From an uncultured Bacteroidia bacterium (lineage in GTDB: Bacteria; Bacteroidota; Bacteroidia; Bacteroidales; UBA932): DNA of 64,000 nt. Below the pieces are notes generated by a model. That model did no database searches. It was not told the DNA's origin and saw only the letters and a list, made by a program, of their open reading frames with translations. The translations under genes and the position numbers were made by a program. The stretch lies in contig CACXNA010000001.1 in the NCBI GenBank assembly GCA_902768985.1, positions 246,684-310,683 of the forward strand, in the 5' to 3' direction. Positions 37,021 to 44,639 of the stretch are shown piece after piece. Position 1 is the first letter of the stretch; every line of letters begins with the position of its first letter.

Positions 37021-39225
37021 TTACAATTTAATGGATATTCCGGTCAGGATGGTGCGCGGCTTGACGCCGGCGAAGAATTCGTTTCCCACGGACTTGAAGT
37101 AGAAACTGTGGCCCGGCGTCTGGGTCAGGTTCTCGGCGCGTACATAGATCTCCCAGCGGGGGAAGACCAGTGCGATCCTCGCGTCCGGGCGGAGCCGGAA
37201 AGGCTCCCGGAGCGTGTTGTCCTCGTTCCAGTAGATCGGACCGGCGCCCCGGGCGGAAAGGTCCAAGTCCAGCCGGCGATTGTTCCAGCGGAAGCTGTAA
37301 CCGACACTGACATACAGCGTATGTCGCGGGACGTAGGGGACAAAGTGGCCCGCGTAGTCGTGGTTCCCGTCATCATAGCTGACGAAACGGGTGTCGCACC
37401 AGGACCAGGAGACGTGCGTGCGGAAGTCGCCGGGCGTCCAGTCCAACTCCGCTTCCGCGCCGATGCTCCGGCTGCGTCCGGCGTTCGTCATCATGCGCCC
37501 CGTGGACAGGCCGGGTGGGAAAACGGTGAGTTGCTGCCGGTTCACGGCGATGTAGTAGGCGGAAAGCTCCGCGCGCAGGTCGCCCCGGCGGAGCCGGGCG
37601 CCGGCCTCGAAGTTCCAAGCCGTCTCCGGGTCGTATTCCGTATTCTCGGCCGAGACGGAGACGATAGGACGGTCCAGATAGACGCCCAGGTCCTTCATCA
37701 TTCCGTTCATCGTCAGGTTCTGCAGGATGTCGGAAAAGATCTGCGTATTGAATCCGCCGGCGCGATAGCCTTTCGCGACGGTCGCGTAGAGCGTCCAGGA
37801 ATCGTTCGCCCGGTACAGGGCGGAGAGTTTGGGCAGCCATTCCACATAACCGTGGTTCTGGTGTCCCCGGTAGGGCACGGAGAAGGGCTTGTCTGCTGCC
37901 ATTGTCGGCACGAAGCGGTAGTGCAGGCTCGCGAGGCAGTCATAATCCATGCGGGCGCCTTCGTAGTCCAGGCGCAGACCGGCCGTGAACTGCCACGCGC
38001 CGACAGTCAGGACTGATTCGTGGAAGAGCGCAACGTTCCAGGTGCTGATCAGGAAGTCCGAATTCACCGGGAATTGGGTGTCCGGGATGGTGAGGTGGCC
38101 GATGTCGGCGGGGATGTGTGCGTTGGCATTGTCCAGGATCAGCCTTTCGATGCCCGCGCGCTTGAAGGTGACGGGCGCCGCCAGGTGGTTCAGTTTGTAC
38201 AGGGCGAAGATGCCGGTCTTGGGCTGCCAGGCGGCGTCGGCGTCGGCGCGGGAGATTCTTAATTCCAGGGTGGCTGCTCCGCTGTGCTGCCGCTGCTGCA
38301 GGGTGAAGACGTCGTCCGCCGTATAATCCTGGTCCATCCGCATATCGTCGGCCAGGAGCTGGATGGACGCCGCGGCGTCGGCCGTGAAGCGGTCCGCCCG
38401 GAGCCTGGCGTACAAACCTTCGATGATGGATGCGCGGCCGTAACTGCCTTCATCATTGTAGGATACCGGATGCTGGACGCCGTCCTGCCATTGGCCGTAA
38501 GCGAATCCGCCCTCGCGGGAGAGGCTGGCCCAGAGCGTGTTGCCCACGAAGAGCCGCTCCGAGACGGAGCGCTCCCATTTCCAGTGGAGCGACAGACCGT
38601 CGTAGGGGTCGCAGTTCCGGTTCTTGTATTCATTCAGGAAGAAGCCGTCACTGTGCCGGTACTGGGCCGTGAGGACGTTTCGTCCGATCGTATAGATGCC
38701 GCCCACCCGCATGGAGTTGGCGCTGCCGTATTCGAGGTGGAAGCCCCGACGCATTCCGTCGGTGGGGGTGATGGACTGCAGCGCGAGCACACCGCCCATG
38801 GCGTTCCGCCCGTATAGCGTGCCCTGCGGGCCCCGCAGGACCGTGGCGCTACGGATGCCTTCCCAGTCGAAGTCGTAGGCGTTTTTGTCCAGCACCGGGA
38901 TGCCGTCCAGGTAGAGGCCCATCACGGGATTCTCCATCCGGGAGCCCAGCCCGCGCATATAAATGGTGGATGTGAGCGATGCGCCGTATTCGGGGATATA
39001 CAGACCGGGGACTTGCCCCGACAGCCGGTTGTGACGATACGTGTTACTGCTCTGCAGGGCATCTTCGCGCAGGACTGTGACAGGCGATGGAAGCCTGTCC
39101 ACGGACACGGATTCTTTCAGGGCCGTGACCGTGGCTGCCTGCAGCAGCGTGTCACAGACCGGAGATGCCACTGAGAGCAGGGAAATGAAAAGTGTCGCTA
39201 CCATTGCGGCTGCAAATTTCCGCAA
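37021..39225 (-). CDS. TonB-dependent outer-membrane receptor
   Basis: A 734-residue receptor of the siderophore/small-ligand type, without the N-terminal carboxypeptidase-like domain of SusC proteins. The signal peptide is followed by a TonB-box-like stretch (VTALKESVSVDRLPSPVTV). The plug domain spans about residues 45-165, with IYMRGLGSRMENPVMGLYLDG and VLRGPQGTLYGRNAMGGVL. The beta-barrel ends in a C-terminal aromatic-poor strand (ILTGISIKL). The start is uncertain: TTG at 39225 gives a complete signal peptide beginning MRKF, and ATG at 39204 is the alternative. It is followed by the calycin-like lipoprotein and preceded by an AraC regulator on the same strand. Confidence 0.9.
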   Translation of the reverse strand: MRKFAAAMVATLFISLLSVASPVCDTLLQAATVTALKESVSVDRLPSPVTVLREDALQSSNTYRHNRLSGQVPGLYIPEYGASLTSTIYMRGLGSRMENPVMGLYLDGIPVLDKNAYDFDWEGIRSATVLRGPQGTLYGRNAMGGVLALQSITPTDGMRRGFHLEYGSANSMRVGGIYTIGRNVLTAQYRHSDGFFLNEYKNRNCDPYDGLSLHWKWERSVSERLFVGNTLWASLSREGGFAYGQWQDGVQHPVSYNDEGSYGRASIIEGLYARLRADRFTADAAASIQLLADDMRMDQDYTADDVFTLQQRQHSGAATLELRISRADADAAWQPKTGIFALYKLNHLAAPVTFKRAGIERLILDNANAHIPADIGHLTIPDTQFPVNSDFLISTWNVALFHESVLTVGAWQFTAGLRLDYEGARMDYDCLASLHYRFVPTMAADKPFSVPYRGHQNHGYVEWLPKLSALYRANDSWTLYATVAKGYRAGGFNTQIFSDILQNLTMNGMMKDLGVYLDRPIVSVSAENTEYDPETAWNFEAGARLRRGDLRAELSAYYIAVNRQQLTVFPPGLSTGRMMTNAGRSRSIGAEAELDWTPGDFRTHVSWSWCDTRFVSYDDGNHDYAGHFVPYVPRHTLYVSVGYSFRWNNRRLDLDLSARGAGPIYWNEDNTLREPFRLRPDARIALVFPRWEIYVRAENLTQTPGHSFYFKSVGNEFFAGVKPRTILTGISIKL

Positions 39226-39267
39226 TCCCCGACGAATATTTTAGAACGGATGGTGCCGGAATTAGGA

Positions 39268-40071
39268 TTATCCTTGCATCTTTTTCCGGAAGGAAGAAGG
39301 CGTCATACCCGTTTCCTTCTTGAACAGGCGCGAAAAATAGGACTGATCTTCGATACCGACTGCGGTGGCCACGTCGATGACGGACAGCGCGCTCGTGGCC
39401 AGCAGATGTTTGGCGCGCTGGATGCGAACGATGTCGATCCAGGCCCCGACGCTGCGGCCGGTGCTCTTCTTGACGAGGCGGCTCAGATAATTCTCACTGA
39501 TGCCGGCGGCCTCCGCGTAGGTGGCAATGGTGCCGGGCATCCGATCGGGAGAGAAAACGGACTCCAGGAAGGAACTGACAGCGGCCGGAATGGCTTCCGG
39601 CAGGTTGGGCCGGATCCGCGAAAGGAGCAGGTCAAGTCCTTTCTCCACAAAAACGCGGTCGCCCTTTCCGAACGCGAGGGCGAGCATGTTGAAGAGTTCG
39701 TTCATGAAGGCGCCCTCGTCAAACCAGAAGCCCTGGTAGATGGGTGACGAGAGATAGCGTAACGGTTTGGTGTCCGGGAGGATAGACGGGACGAAACCGC
39801 CGGTGTAACCGACGGCGTCCCGGTAGTAGCGGATGGCGAAGGGGCAGTGCTGCGGGATCAGAAGAATCTGTCCCGGCTGGCAGAGGTAGGGCGTGCCCTC
39901 TATGTCTGCGAGCACCTCGCCGGAGGTGATGTAGATGAATCCGGTGAGCGGCAGCCGGGCCACGGGGGCGCCGGCCGGCTTGATGTAGCCGGTGGTGTCC
40001 ATTCTCCGGATGAAGAATGGGGTGGATGAGAAATCCGCATCCGGGCTCCAGTGTGCTTTGGGATTCTTCAC
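39268..40071 (-). CDS. AraC-family transcriptional regulator
   Basis: A 267-residue regulator with an N-terminal cupin-like sensing domain (LTGFIYITSGEVLADIEGTPYLCQPGQ) and two C-terminal helix-turn-helix units (ATYAEAAGISENYLSRLVKKSTG and VIDVATAVGIEDQSYFSRLFKKETGMTP). GTG at 40071, 8 bp after the DUF4491 stop, is the best start because the cupin strands begin near there; ATG at 40002 is the alternative. The longer open frame upstream runs antisense to nothing and overlaps DUF4491 in another frame. Location directly before the TonB receptor suggests that it controls the receptor-lipoprotein pair. Confidence 0.85.
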   Translation of the reverse strand: MKNPKAHWSPDADFSSTPFFIRRMDTTGYIKPAGAPVARLPLTGFIYITSGEVLADIEGTPYLCQPGQILLIPQHCPFAIRYYRDAVGYTGGFVPSILPDTKPLRYLSSPIYQGFWFDEGAFMNELFNMLALAFGKGDRVFVEKGLDLLLSRIRPNLPEAIPAAVSSFLESVFSPDRMPGTIATYAEAAGISENYLSRLVKKSTGRSVGAWIDIVRIQRAKHLLATSALSVIDVATAVGIEDQSYFSRLFKKETGMTPSSFRKKMQG

Positions 40072-40079
40072 TTCCAATT

Positions 40080-40406
40080 CTATTCTGATTTGGGCATCTC
40101 TTTGCGGCGTGCTTCGTAGTAGGCGTGTCGCCTGGGGTTCTCGGGGAACCAGCCGCGGAGCACCCGCTTTTCCTGCATGAACATCTCTCCGATGCCCCAG
40201 AGGCAGCAGAAAGCAAATCCGCCGATGATGATGGAGAGGGTGTCGTTCCGGACAAACAGGGAGAGCGTGCAGAAGGCCAGTCCTGCCACCAGCCAGATCC
40301 ACCAGCTTTGTTTGCCCCAATGATACTCCATCTTGATGACCAAGGGATGACAGATGCCGATGCACAGGAAGACTGCTGCTCCGACGAGGATGCCGTTGAA
40401 ATTCAT
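40080..40406 (-). CDS. DUF4491 family small membrane protein
   Basis: The 108-residue protein starts MNFNGILVGAAVFLCIGICHPLVIKMEYHWG, characteristic of DUF4491. It has three predicted membrane helices (residues 4-22, 36-54 and 62-80) and a charged C-terminal tail. The function of the family is unknown. The start at 40406 is taken from family resemblance rather than the longer frame. It precedes the AraC gene by 8 bp and may share its transcript. Confidence 0.85.
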   Translation of the reverse strand: MNFNGILVGAAVFLCIGICHPLVIKMEYHWGKQSWWIWLVAGLAFCTLSLFVRNDTLSIIIGGFAFCCLWGIGEMFMQEKRVLRGWFPENPRRHAYYEARRKEMPKSE

Positions 40407-40503
40407 AAACACTACTTTTTGCGGCGACAAAGATAATATAAATAATGGGGATTGCCGCTCCAGGAAGACGCAGGTCTATCATTATTTATGATGATTGTCA
40501 GAA

Positions 40504-40553
40504 ATATCGCTTGCGATATAAAATAATCGTCGTATATTTGCATCGTGAACGAT
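40504..40553 (+). promoter_or_regulatory. gpx-marR promoter with two palindromic operators
   Basis: TTG at 40511-40513, 19 bp, TATATTTG at 40533-40540. ATATCGC-TT-GCGATAT (40504-40519) covers the -33 element. ATCGT-GA-ACGAT (40542-40553) covers the start-point region. Both share the core ATCG(C/T)NN(G/A)CGAT and are plausible sites for the MarR regulator encoded by the second gene. Confidence 0.75.
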
Positions 40554-40568
40554 ATAAAAACAAAAGAT

Positions 40569-41111
40569 ATGGCAAAGATTTATGATTACAAAGCCCTGAA
40601 CAACAAGGGACAGGAATTCGACTTCGCGCAGTTCGAAGGCAAGGTGCTTCTCATCGTCAACACCGCTTCCAAGTGCGGTTTCACCCCGCAATACGACGGC
40701 CTCGAGGCCCTTTATCAGAAGTATAAGGACCAGGGCCTGGTCGTCATCGGCTTCCCCTGCGACCAGTTCGCCCATCAGGAGCCAGGCTCCGACGAGCAAA
40801 TCGCGGAGTTCTGCCGCCTCAATCACGGCGTGACCTTCCCGCTGATGAAGAAGGTCGATGTGAACGGCCCCGAGGAGACCCCGGTCTTCACCTACCTGAA
40901 GTCCGTCGCGCCGACCGAGGAGTACAAGGGCCTGAAGGCCAAGGCCGCCCGCACGATGCTCAAGGGCATCAGCAAGAGCGCCAAGAAGGACAGCGACATC
41001 CTCTGGAACTTCACCAAGTTCCTCATCAACCGCGACGGCAGCGTGGTCAAGCGTTTCGCGCCCGTGGCCGAGCCGGAATCTTTCGAGAAGGACATCCAGG
41101 AGATGCTGTAA
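40569..41111 (+). CDS. Glutathione peroxidase-family thiol peroxidase (cytoplasmic)
   Basis: A 180-residue peroxidase with the peroxidatic Cys in NTASKCGFTPQY near residue 34, the second family motif GFPCDQF near 64 and the C-terminal WNFTKFLINRDG. It is the Cys (not selenocysteine) type, which uses thioredoxin rather than glutathione in most bacteria. It is cytoplasmic, with no signal peptide, unlike the homologue at 55551-56153. The start at 40569 follows the promoter; its stop overlaps the start of the MarR gene (TAATG). Confidence 0.9.
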   Translation: MAKIYDYKALNNKGQEFDFAQFEGKVLLIVNTASKCGFTPQYDGLEALYQKYKDQGLVVIGFPCDQFAHQEPGSDEQIAEFCRLNHGVTFPLMKKVDVNGPEETPVFTYLKSVAPTEEYKGLKAKAARTMLKGISKSAKKDSDILWNFTKFLINRDGSVVKRFAPVAEPESFEKDIQEML

Positions 41112-41548
41112 TGGACGAGCGGTTCAAGCTGGATAACCAGCTCTGTTTCAGACTCTACACCGCTTCACGCCTGCTCACGCAGGCCTATCATCCGCTGCTC
41201 TCGGAGCACGGACTCACGTACCCTCAGTACCTGGTGCTGATGGTCCTTTGGGAGCGGGACGCGCAGCCGGTGAACGACATCGCCAAGCGCTTGCTGCTGG
41301 AGACCAACACGGTGACGCCGCTGCTCAAGCGGATGGAGGCCGAAGGCATCCTGACGCGCACGCAGGGCAAGAAGGACGCCCGGCAGATGATCGTGAAACT
41401 GACGAAGAAGGGCAGAGACCTGCAGCAGAAGCTAACGGCCGTCCCCGAGACCGTAGGACGCGCCGTCCTGTGCAAGAGCGTCACACCCGAGACCGTCCCC
41501 GGCCTGTTCGGCATGCTGGACGACATCATTCAGAATCTCAAAGATTAA
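41111..41548 (+). CDS. MarR/OhrR-type redox-sensing repressor
   Basis: A 145-residue winged-helix regulator. The N-terminal helix carries the single Cys in DNQLCFRLYTASR (Cys12), the position of the peroxide-sensing Cys of OhrR. The DNA-binding part is TYPQYLVLMVLWERDAQPVN and DIAKRLLLETNTVTPLLKRM, with a wing at TRTQGKKDARQMIVKLT. A second Cys occurs near residue 121. It is translationally coupled to the peroxidase, and paired palindromes lie in their shared promoter, so peroxide-induced derepression of its own operon is the likely mode. A bidirectional terminator follows. Confidence 0.9.
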   Translation: MDERFKLDNQLCFRLYTASRLLTQAYHPLLSEHGLTYPQYLVLMVLWERDAQPVNDIAKRLLLETNTVTPLLKRMEAEGILTRTQGKKDARQMIVKLTKKGRDLQQKLTAVPETVGRAVLCKSVTPETVPGLFGMLDDIIQNLKD

Positions 41549-41565
41549 ACGTATTCCATAAAAAC

Positions 41566-41600
41566 AGAACCCCGGCGGACCGTCTGGTCGCCGGGGTTCT
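41566..41600. terminator. Bidirectional terminator between convergent genes
   Basis: Perfect 12-bp arms AGAACCCCGGCG (41566-41577) and CGCCGGGGTTCT (41589-41600). CGTTTAT follows on the plus strand and TTTTTATGG on the minus strand, so it can serve marR and the HTH gene. Confidence 0.8.
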
Positions 41601-41610
41601 CGTTTATCAG

Positions 41611-41976
41611 CTAGTTCCCCAGGATGATTGCGGGGGAGATGTGTAGTCGCTGATAGATTTTTTTGGCAGTCTTCAAGGTGGGCTCTGCCCGTCCCATGAA
41701 GTAGTCGTTGACTCTGGAAGGACTGATTTCCAGCATGTTGGCGAGGTCCTTCTGGCTGATGCCCAGCTCGTGCATGCGGAGCTTGAGCACTTCCTTCAGG
41801 CTGGGCTCGCCGATGTCGAAGACTTCTTCGGAGTAGTCGGCGACCAGGTTGGACAGCAGCTCCAGCTCGATGCTCGCGGGATCTGTACTCGGCGTGTTTT
41901 CATGGACGTTGGGAAAGAGCTCTTCGACCCTTCCCTTGGCCCATTCATACTGCTCTCTGGTCGTGATCTTGGTCAT
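41611..41976 (-). CDS. HigA-like helix-turn-helix antitoxin
   Basis: The 121-residue protein has a helical N-terminal part (YEWAKGRVEELFPNV...ELELLSNLVADYSEEVFDI) followed by a Cro/C1-type HTH (VLKLRMHELGISQKDLANML and EISPSRVNDYFMGRAEP) and the end KKIYQRLHISPAIIL. This is the layout of HigA antitoxins of the higBA type in Bacteroidota. The matching HigB-like toxin lies at 42405-42665, but a gene for a secreted protein is placed between them. The start codon is 3 bp after the stop of that inserted gene. Confidence 0.82.
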   Translation of the reverse strand: MTKITTREQYEWAKGRVEELFPNVHENTPSTDPASIELELLSNLVADYSEEVFDIGEPSLKEVLKLRMHELGISQKDLANMLEISPSRVNDYFMGRAEPTLKTAKKIYQRLHISPAIILGN

Positions 41977-41979
41977 GAT

Positions 41980-42393
41980 CTACTCTTCTGCGTACTCTCT
42001 GCGGATCTCCCGGCGCTTGGCGGTGTAGGCCTCGCCGAGCTCATTCCATTTCTCGTTGGAACGGGCGGTGTAATAGCTCTTGCCGTCCAGCTTGTTGACG
42101 AGCAGGTTTTCGGCCGTCTTGAGGGAGTCGGGAACATGGCAGTAGGCGAAGATGAAATTCTCGAGCATGGCGGCGCGCAGTTCGGGATAGTTCTCGATGG
42201 CGCGCTGGCTCGCGGCCAGGTCGGTGGCGAGGTTGAGCTGGTCGTAGCCGGAGGAGATGGCGACGAGCTGCTTGAAGGTCTCTTCTGCGAGTTTTTCGCG
42301 TCCGGGCGCGTAACGCGCGTTGCTCTTGTCCTGGGCAAGTGCGGTGCCTGCCATCAGGGCGAGGGAGGCGAGGAGAATAAGAGCTTTTTTCAT
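41980..42393 (-). CDS. Small exported protein inserted in the toxin-antitoxin locus
   Basis: A 137-residue protein with a clear signal peptide (MKKALILLASLALMAGTALAQ) and a helical, charged mature part (KLAEETFKQLVAISSGYDQL, NEKWNELGEAYTAKRREIRR). No Cys-based anchor is present, so it is probably periplasmic or secreted. The family is unknown. It starts 11 bp after the HigB-like stop and ends 3 bp before the antitoxin start, so it is co-transcribed with both, an unusual place for an exported protein. Confidence 0.7.
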   Translation of the reverse strand: MKKALILLASLALMAGTALAQDKSNARYAPGREKLAEETFKQLVAISSGYDQLNLATDLAASQRAIENYPELRAAMLENFIFAYCHVPDSLKTAENLLVNKLDGKSYYTARSNEKWNELGEAYTAKRREIRREYAEE

Positions 42394-42404
42394 GGCTTTT
42401 GTTT

Positions 42405-42665
42405 TTAATTATGGATAAGGTTGGTAATGCTGATGAGTTGGATGGAGAACTTGACGGCGATGATGAGCTGGCAGTCGCCGCCCAGAATGCCGAAACTGTA
42501 CTGATCTCCACTGAGGCGGCTTACGTTGGCGAAGTCGCCCTGCATGTCTTCGAAGCTCGTCCATTGGCTTTTCTTGACGACGGAGGCCCATTCCTGGAGG
42601 GCGGTTTTCGTCTCCGGGTATGCACCGATAAACTCCTTCAATGGTTGTTCCGTGAAGATTCGCAT
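42405..42665 (-). CDS. HigB-like toxin, C-terminally altered
   Basis: The 86 residues align with the HigB family (PF09907): MRIFTEQPLKEFIGAYPETK, ALQEWASVVKKSQWTSFEDM and GILGGDCQLIIAVKFSIQLI match the N-terminal and central strands. The family's last strand and the conserved GTHxEYDKI end are missing; the protein finishes with SITNLIHN instead. The final strand carries catalytic or structural residues in this RelE-like fold, so toxicity may be lost. The break coincides with the insertion point of the secreted-protein gene. Confidence 0.72.
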   Translation of the reverse strand: MRIFTEQPLKEFIGAYPETKTALQEWASVVKKSQWTSFEDMQGDFANVSRLSGDQYSFGILGGDCQLIIAVKFSIQLISITNLIHN

Positions 42666-42726
42666 GGAGCAAATATAAAAACATTATTTTGAATTCCAAA
42701 ACTTTCTTTTGAAAATCAAAATATTT

Positions 42727-42754
42727 TTGAAAAAACTAAAATTGACTAACTTTG
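42727..42754 (+). promoter_or_regulatory. Promoter of the alpha/beta hydrolase gene
   Basis: TAACTTTG at 42747-42754 lies 11 bp before the ATG at 42765. The nearest TTG (42727-42729) leaves a 17-bp spacer. Confidence 0.45.
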
Positions 42755-42764
42755 CTCTATATAT

Positions 42765-43457
42765 ATGGATATTAATATTAATTATATAGAGAAGGGGAGC
42801 GGTGAACCGCTGATCCTGTTGCATGGCAACGGGGAGGACTCCAGCTACTTCAACGAGCAGTTGGATGCGTTCGCGCGCTATTTCCATGTCTATGCGCTGG
42901 ATACCCGCGGGCACGGGAAAACGCCCCGGGGCACGGCTCCCTTCACGATCCGGCAGTTCGCCGACGACCTGCTGACGTTCATGGACGCGCATGAAATCGC
43001 ACGGGCGCATCTGCTGGGTTTCTCCGACGGTGGCAACACCGCAATGATCTTCGCGATGCAGCATCCCGGGCGCGTGATGCGCCTGATCTTATACGGCGCC
43101 AACCTGGACGCCCGGGGCGTGAAGCCCGGCGTCCAGCTGCCCATCGAGATGGGTTATCGTTTCGCGAAGCTGTTCGCGCGCAGAAGCGCGGAAGCCCGCC
43201 AGCATGCGGAGCTGCTGGGGCTGATGGTGAACGACCCGGCCGTGCGGCCGGAGGAGCTCGCCGGGATCCAGGCGCCGACGCTGGTCGTCGCCGGGACCCG
43301 GGACATGATCAAGGAACAGCACACACGGCTGATCGCCGCCAGCATCCCGAGCGCGCAGCTCGTTATCCTGGACGGCGATCACTTTGTCGCAAACAAGCGA
43401 CCTGCGGCTTTCAACGAAGCCGTGTTAGTCTTTCTGCGAAGCGGCCCTGTATTTTAG
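42765..43457 (+). CDS. Alpha/beta-fold hydrolase
   Basis: A 230-residue hydrolase with the oxyanion motif LLHGNGEDSSYF near residue 20, the nucleophile elbow GFSDGG near residue 86 (Ser), the acid expected in VVAGTRDMI near 187 and the His in ILDGDHFV near 209. A lid insertion is short. It lacks a signal peptide. The closest type is the small esterase/BioH-like group; the natural substrate is not evident. It is a single-gene unit, convergent with the ABC exporter operon (32 bp overlap between its end and the permease end). Confidence 0.85.
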   Translation: MDININYIEKGSGEPLILLHGNGEDSSYFNEQLDAFARYFHVYALDTRGHGKTPRGTAPFTIRQFADDLLTFMDAHEIARAHLLGFSDGGNTAMIFAMQHPGRVMRLILYGANLDARGVKPGVQLPIEMGYRFAKLFARRSAEARQHAELLGLMVNDPAVRPEELAGIQAPTLVVAGTRDMIKEQHTRLIAASIPSAQLVILDGDHFVANKRPAAFNEAVLVFLRSGPVF

Positions 43458-44636
43458 AACGAAGTTTTCCACGTAGATGGCGCCGCATGCAAGGATGAAA
43501 TAAATGGCACCCTGCAGGCAAAGCGCCTGCAGTTGGGGGACGACGACCTCCAAACCCGCGCCGGCGGTGTTCAGGTTGATGAACGCCTGGCAGCCGAAGG
43601 TGGACGGGAACAGCCAGGAGAAGACTTTCCAGAACCCGGGGAATGCCGTCGTCGGCCAGCTGAAGCCGGTCAGGAAGACGCAGATCGGCGACATGAACAG
43701 GAAGAGCAGGAAGGCCGATTCCCGGCGGGTCACCAGCGTCGTCCAGGTCATCGAGAAGAATACGCAAACGGTCACGAAAATGGTGAGCAGCAAGAAAATG
43801 TCGCTGAAGCGGCCGCGCTGCGGGAATCCGAACAGGGCCGGGACAATGCAGGCCACATAGATGCCGATAATCATGAAGATCAGCCAGTACACCGCGCCGC
43901 GCCCCAGGACAACCCGCCCCACGCCGTGTCCCGTGTAGGTGTCCGGCAGGGAGGCGAAACTGCGGTTCTCTTCGCGCATCGTGCCCACGGACATGCTCAT
44001 TCCATAGAACATGACCTGCTGGATAATCAGCAGAAGGATGGCGGAAATCAGGAAAATGCTATAGGAGAAGGCCCGGTTGTAAGGGTTGACGTCCTCGTAG
44101 CGGACCGCCCGGACGGAAGCGTCGGCCTGCGCGTCGGTGAGTCCGTCCAGGCGCATCCGTTCCACCTTGATGGCGTTGATCTCGTGCAGCATCACGAATT
44201 CGGAGCCCATCAGGAGGTTCTTGTAGTAGAGGAAACTGCTCATGTCGGCATAGATGCTGAAGGTGGCCGTTTCGCGGGCGGCCAGCCGGTCGCCGAAATC
44301 GGACGGGAAATAAATGATTCCGTTCACTTTTCGCTTCTGGAAAAGATCCTTGGCCTCTTCCATGTCCGTGCAGCGGCGCTCGATGCTGATCTCGCGCGTC
44401 GCATCCATCTCGCGGATGAGGCGCCGCGAATCGGCGCAGGCGGCATCGTCCACGACGGCAATGGGTGTCTCCTCCAGGATGCCGTTCTTGTACACGAAAT
44501 TGTACAGAATCGGGTACAGGAATCCCGCCACGACGAAGATGATCATCACGCCGCCATCCTGCAGGATATTTTTCAGCTCGTGGTTGAAGATGCCCAGGGC
44601 ATCCTGGAACCACGCTTTTACATAGTTTGTCTTCAT
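43425..44636 (-). CDS. ABC-2 type transporter permease, second
   Basis: A 403-residue permease of the YhhJ/YbhR type. One N-terminal helix (VMIIFVVAGFLYPILYNFVY) is followed by a large extracytoplasmic domain (about 55-185) and five to six C-terminal helices (SIFLISAILLLIIQQVMFYG, FMIIGIYVACIVPALFGF, LLLTIFVTVCVFFSM, and so on). It starts 3 bp after the stop of the first permease, and the two probably form a heterodimer. The last 33 bases overlap the 3' end of the convergent hydrolase gene. No ATP-binding subunit is encoded in this operon. Confidence 0.88.
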   Translation of the reverse strand: MKTNYVKAWFQDALGIFNHELKNILQDGGVMIIFVVAGFLYPILYNFVYKNGILEETPIAVVDDAACADSRRLIREMDATREISIERRCTDMEEAKDLFQKRKVNGIIYFPSDFGDRLAARETATFSIYADMSSFLYYKNLLMGSEFVMLHEINAIKVERMRLDGLTDAQADASVRAVRYEDVNPYNRAFSYSIFLISAILLLIIQQVMFYGMSMSVGTMREENRSFASLPDTYTGHGVGRVVLGRGAVYWLIFMIIGIYVACIVPALFGFPQRGRFSDIFLLLTIFVTVCVFFSMTWTTLVTRRESAFLLFLFMSPICVFLTGFSWPTTAFPGFWKVFSWLFPSTFGCQAFINLNTAGAGLEVVVPQLQALCLQGAIYFILACGAIYVENFVLKYRAASQKD

Positions 44637-44639
44637 CGA

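Noticed and set aside
40072-40482. Extension of the AraC frame upstream of 40071
   Set aside because: It overlaps the DUF4491 gene in another frame and its residues show no cupin or other domain character.
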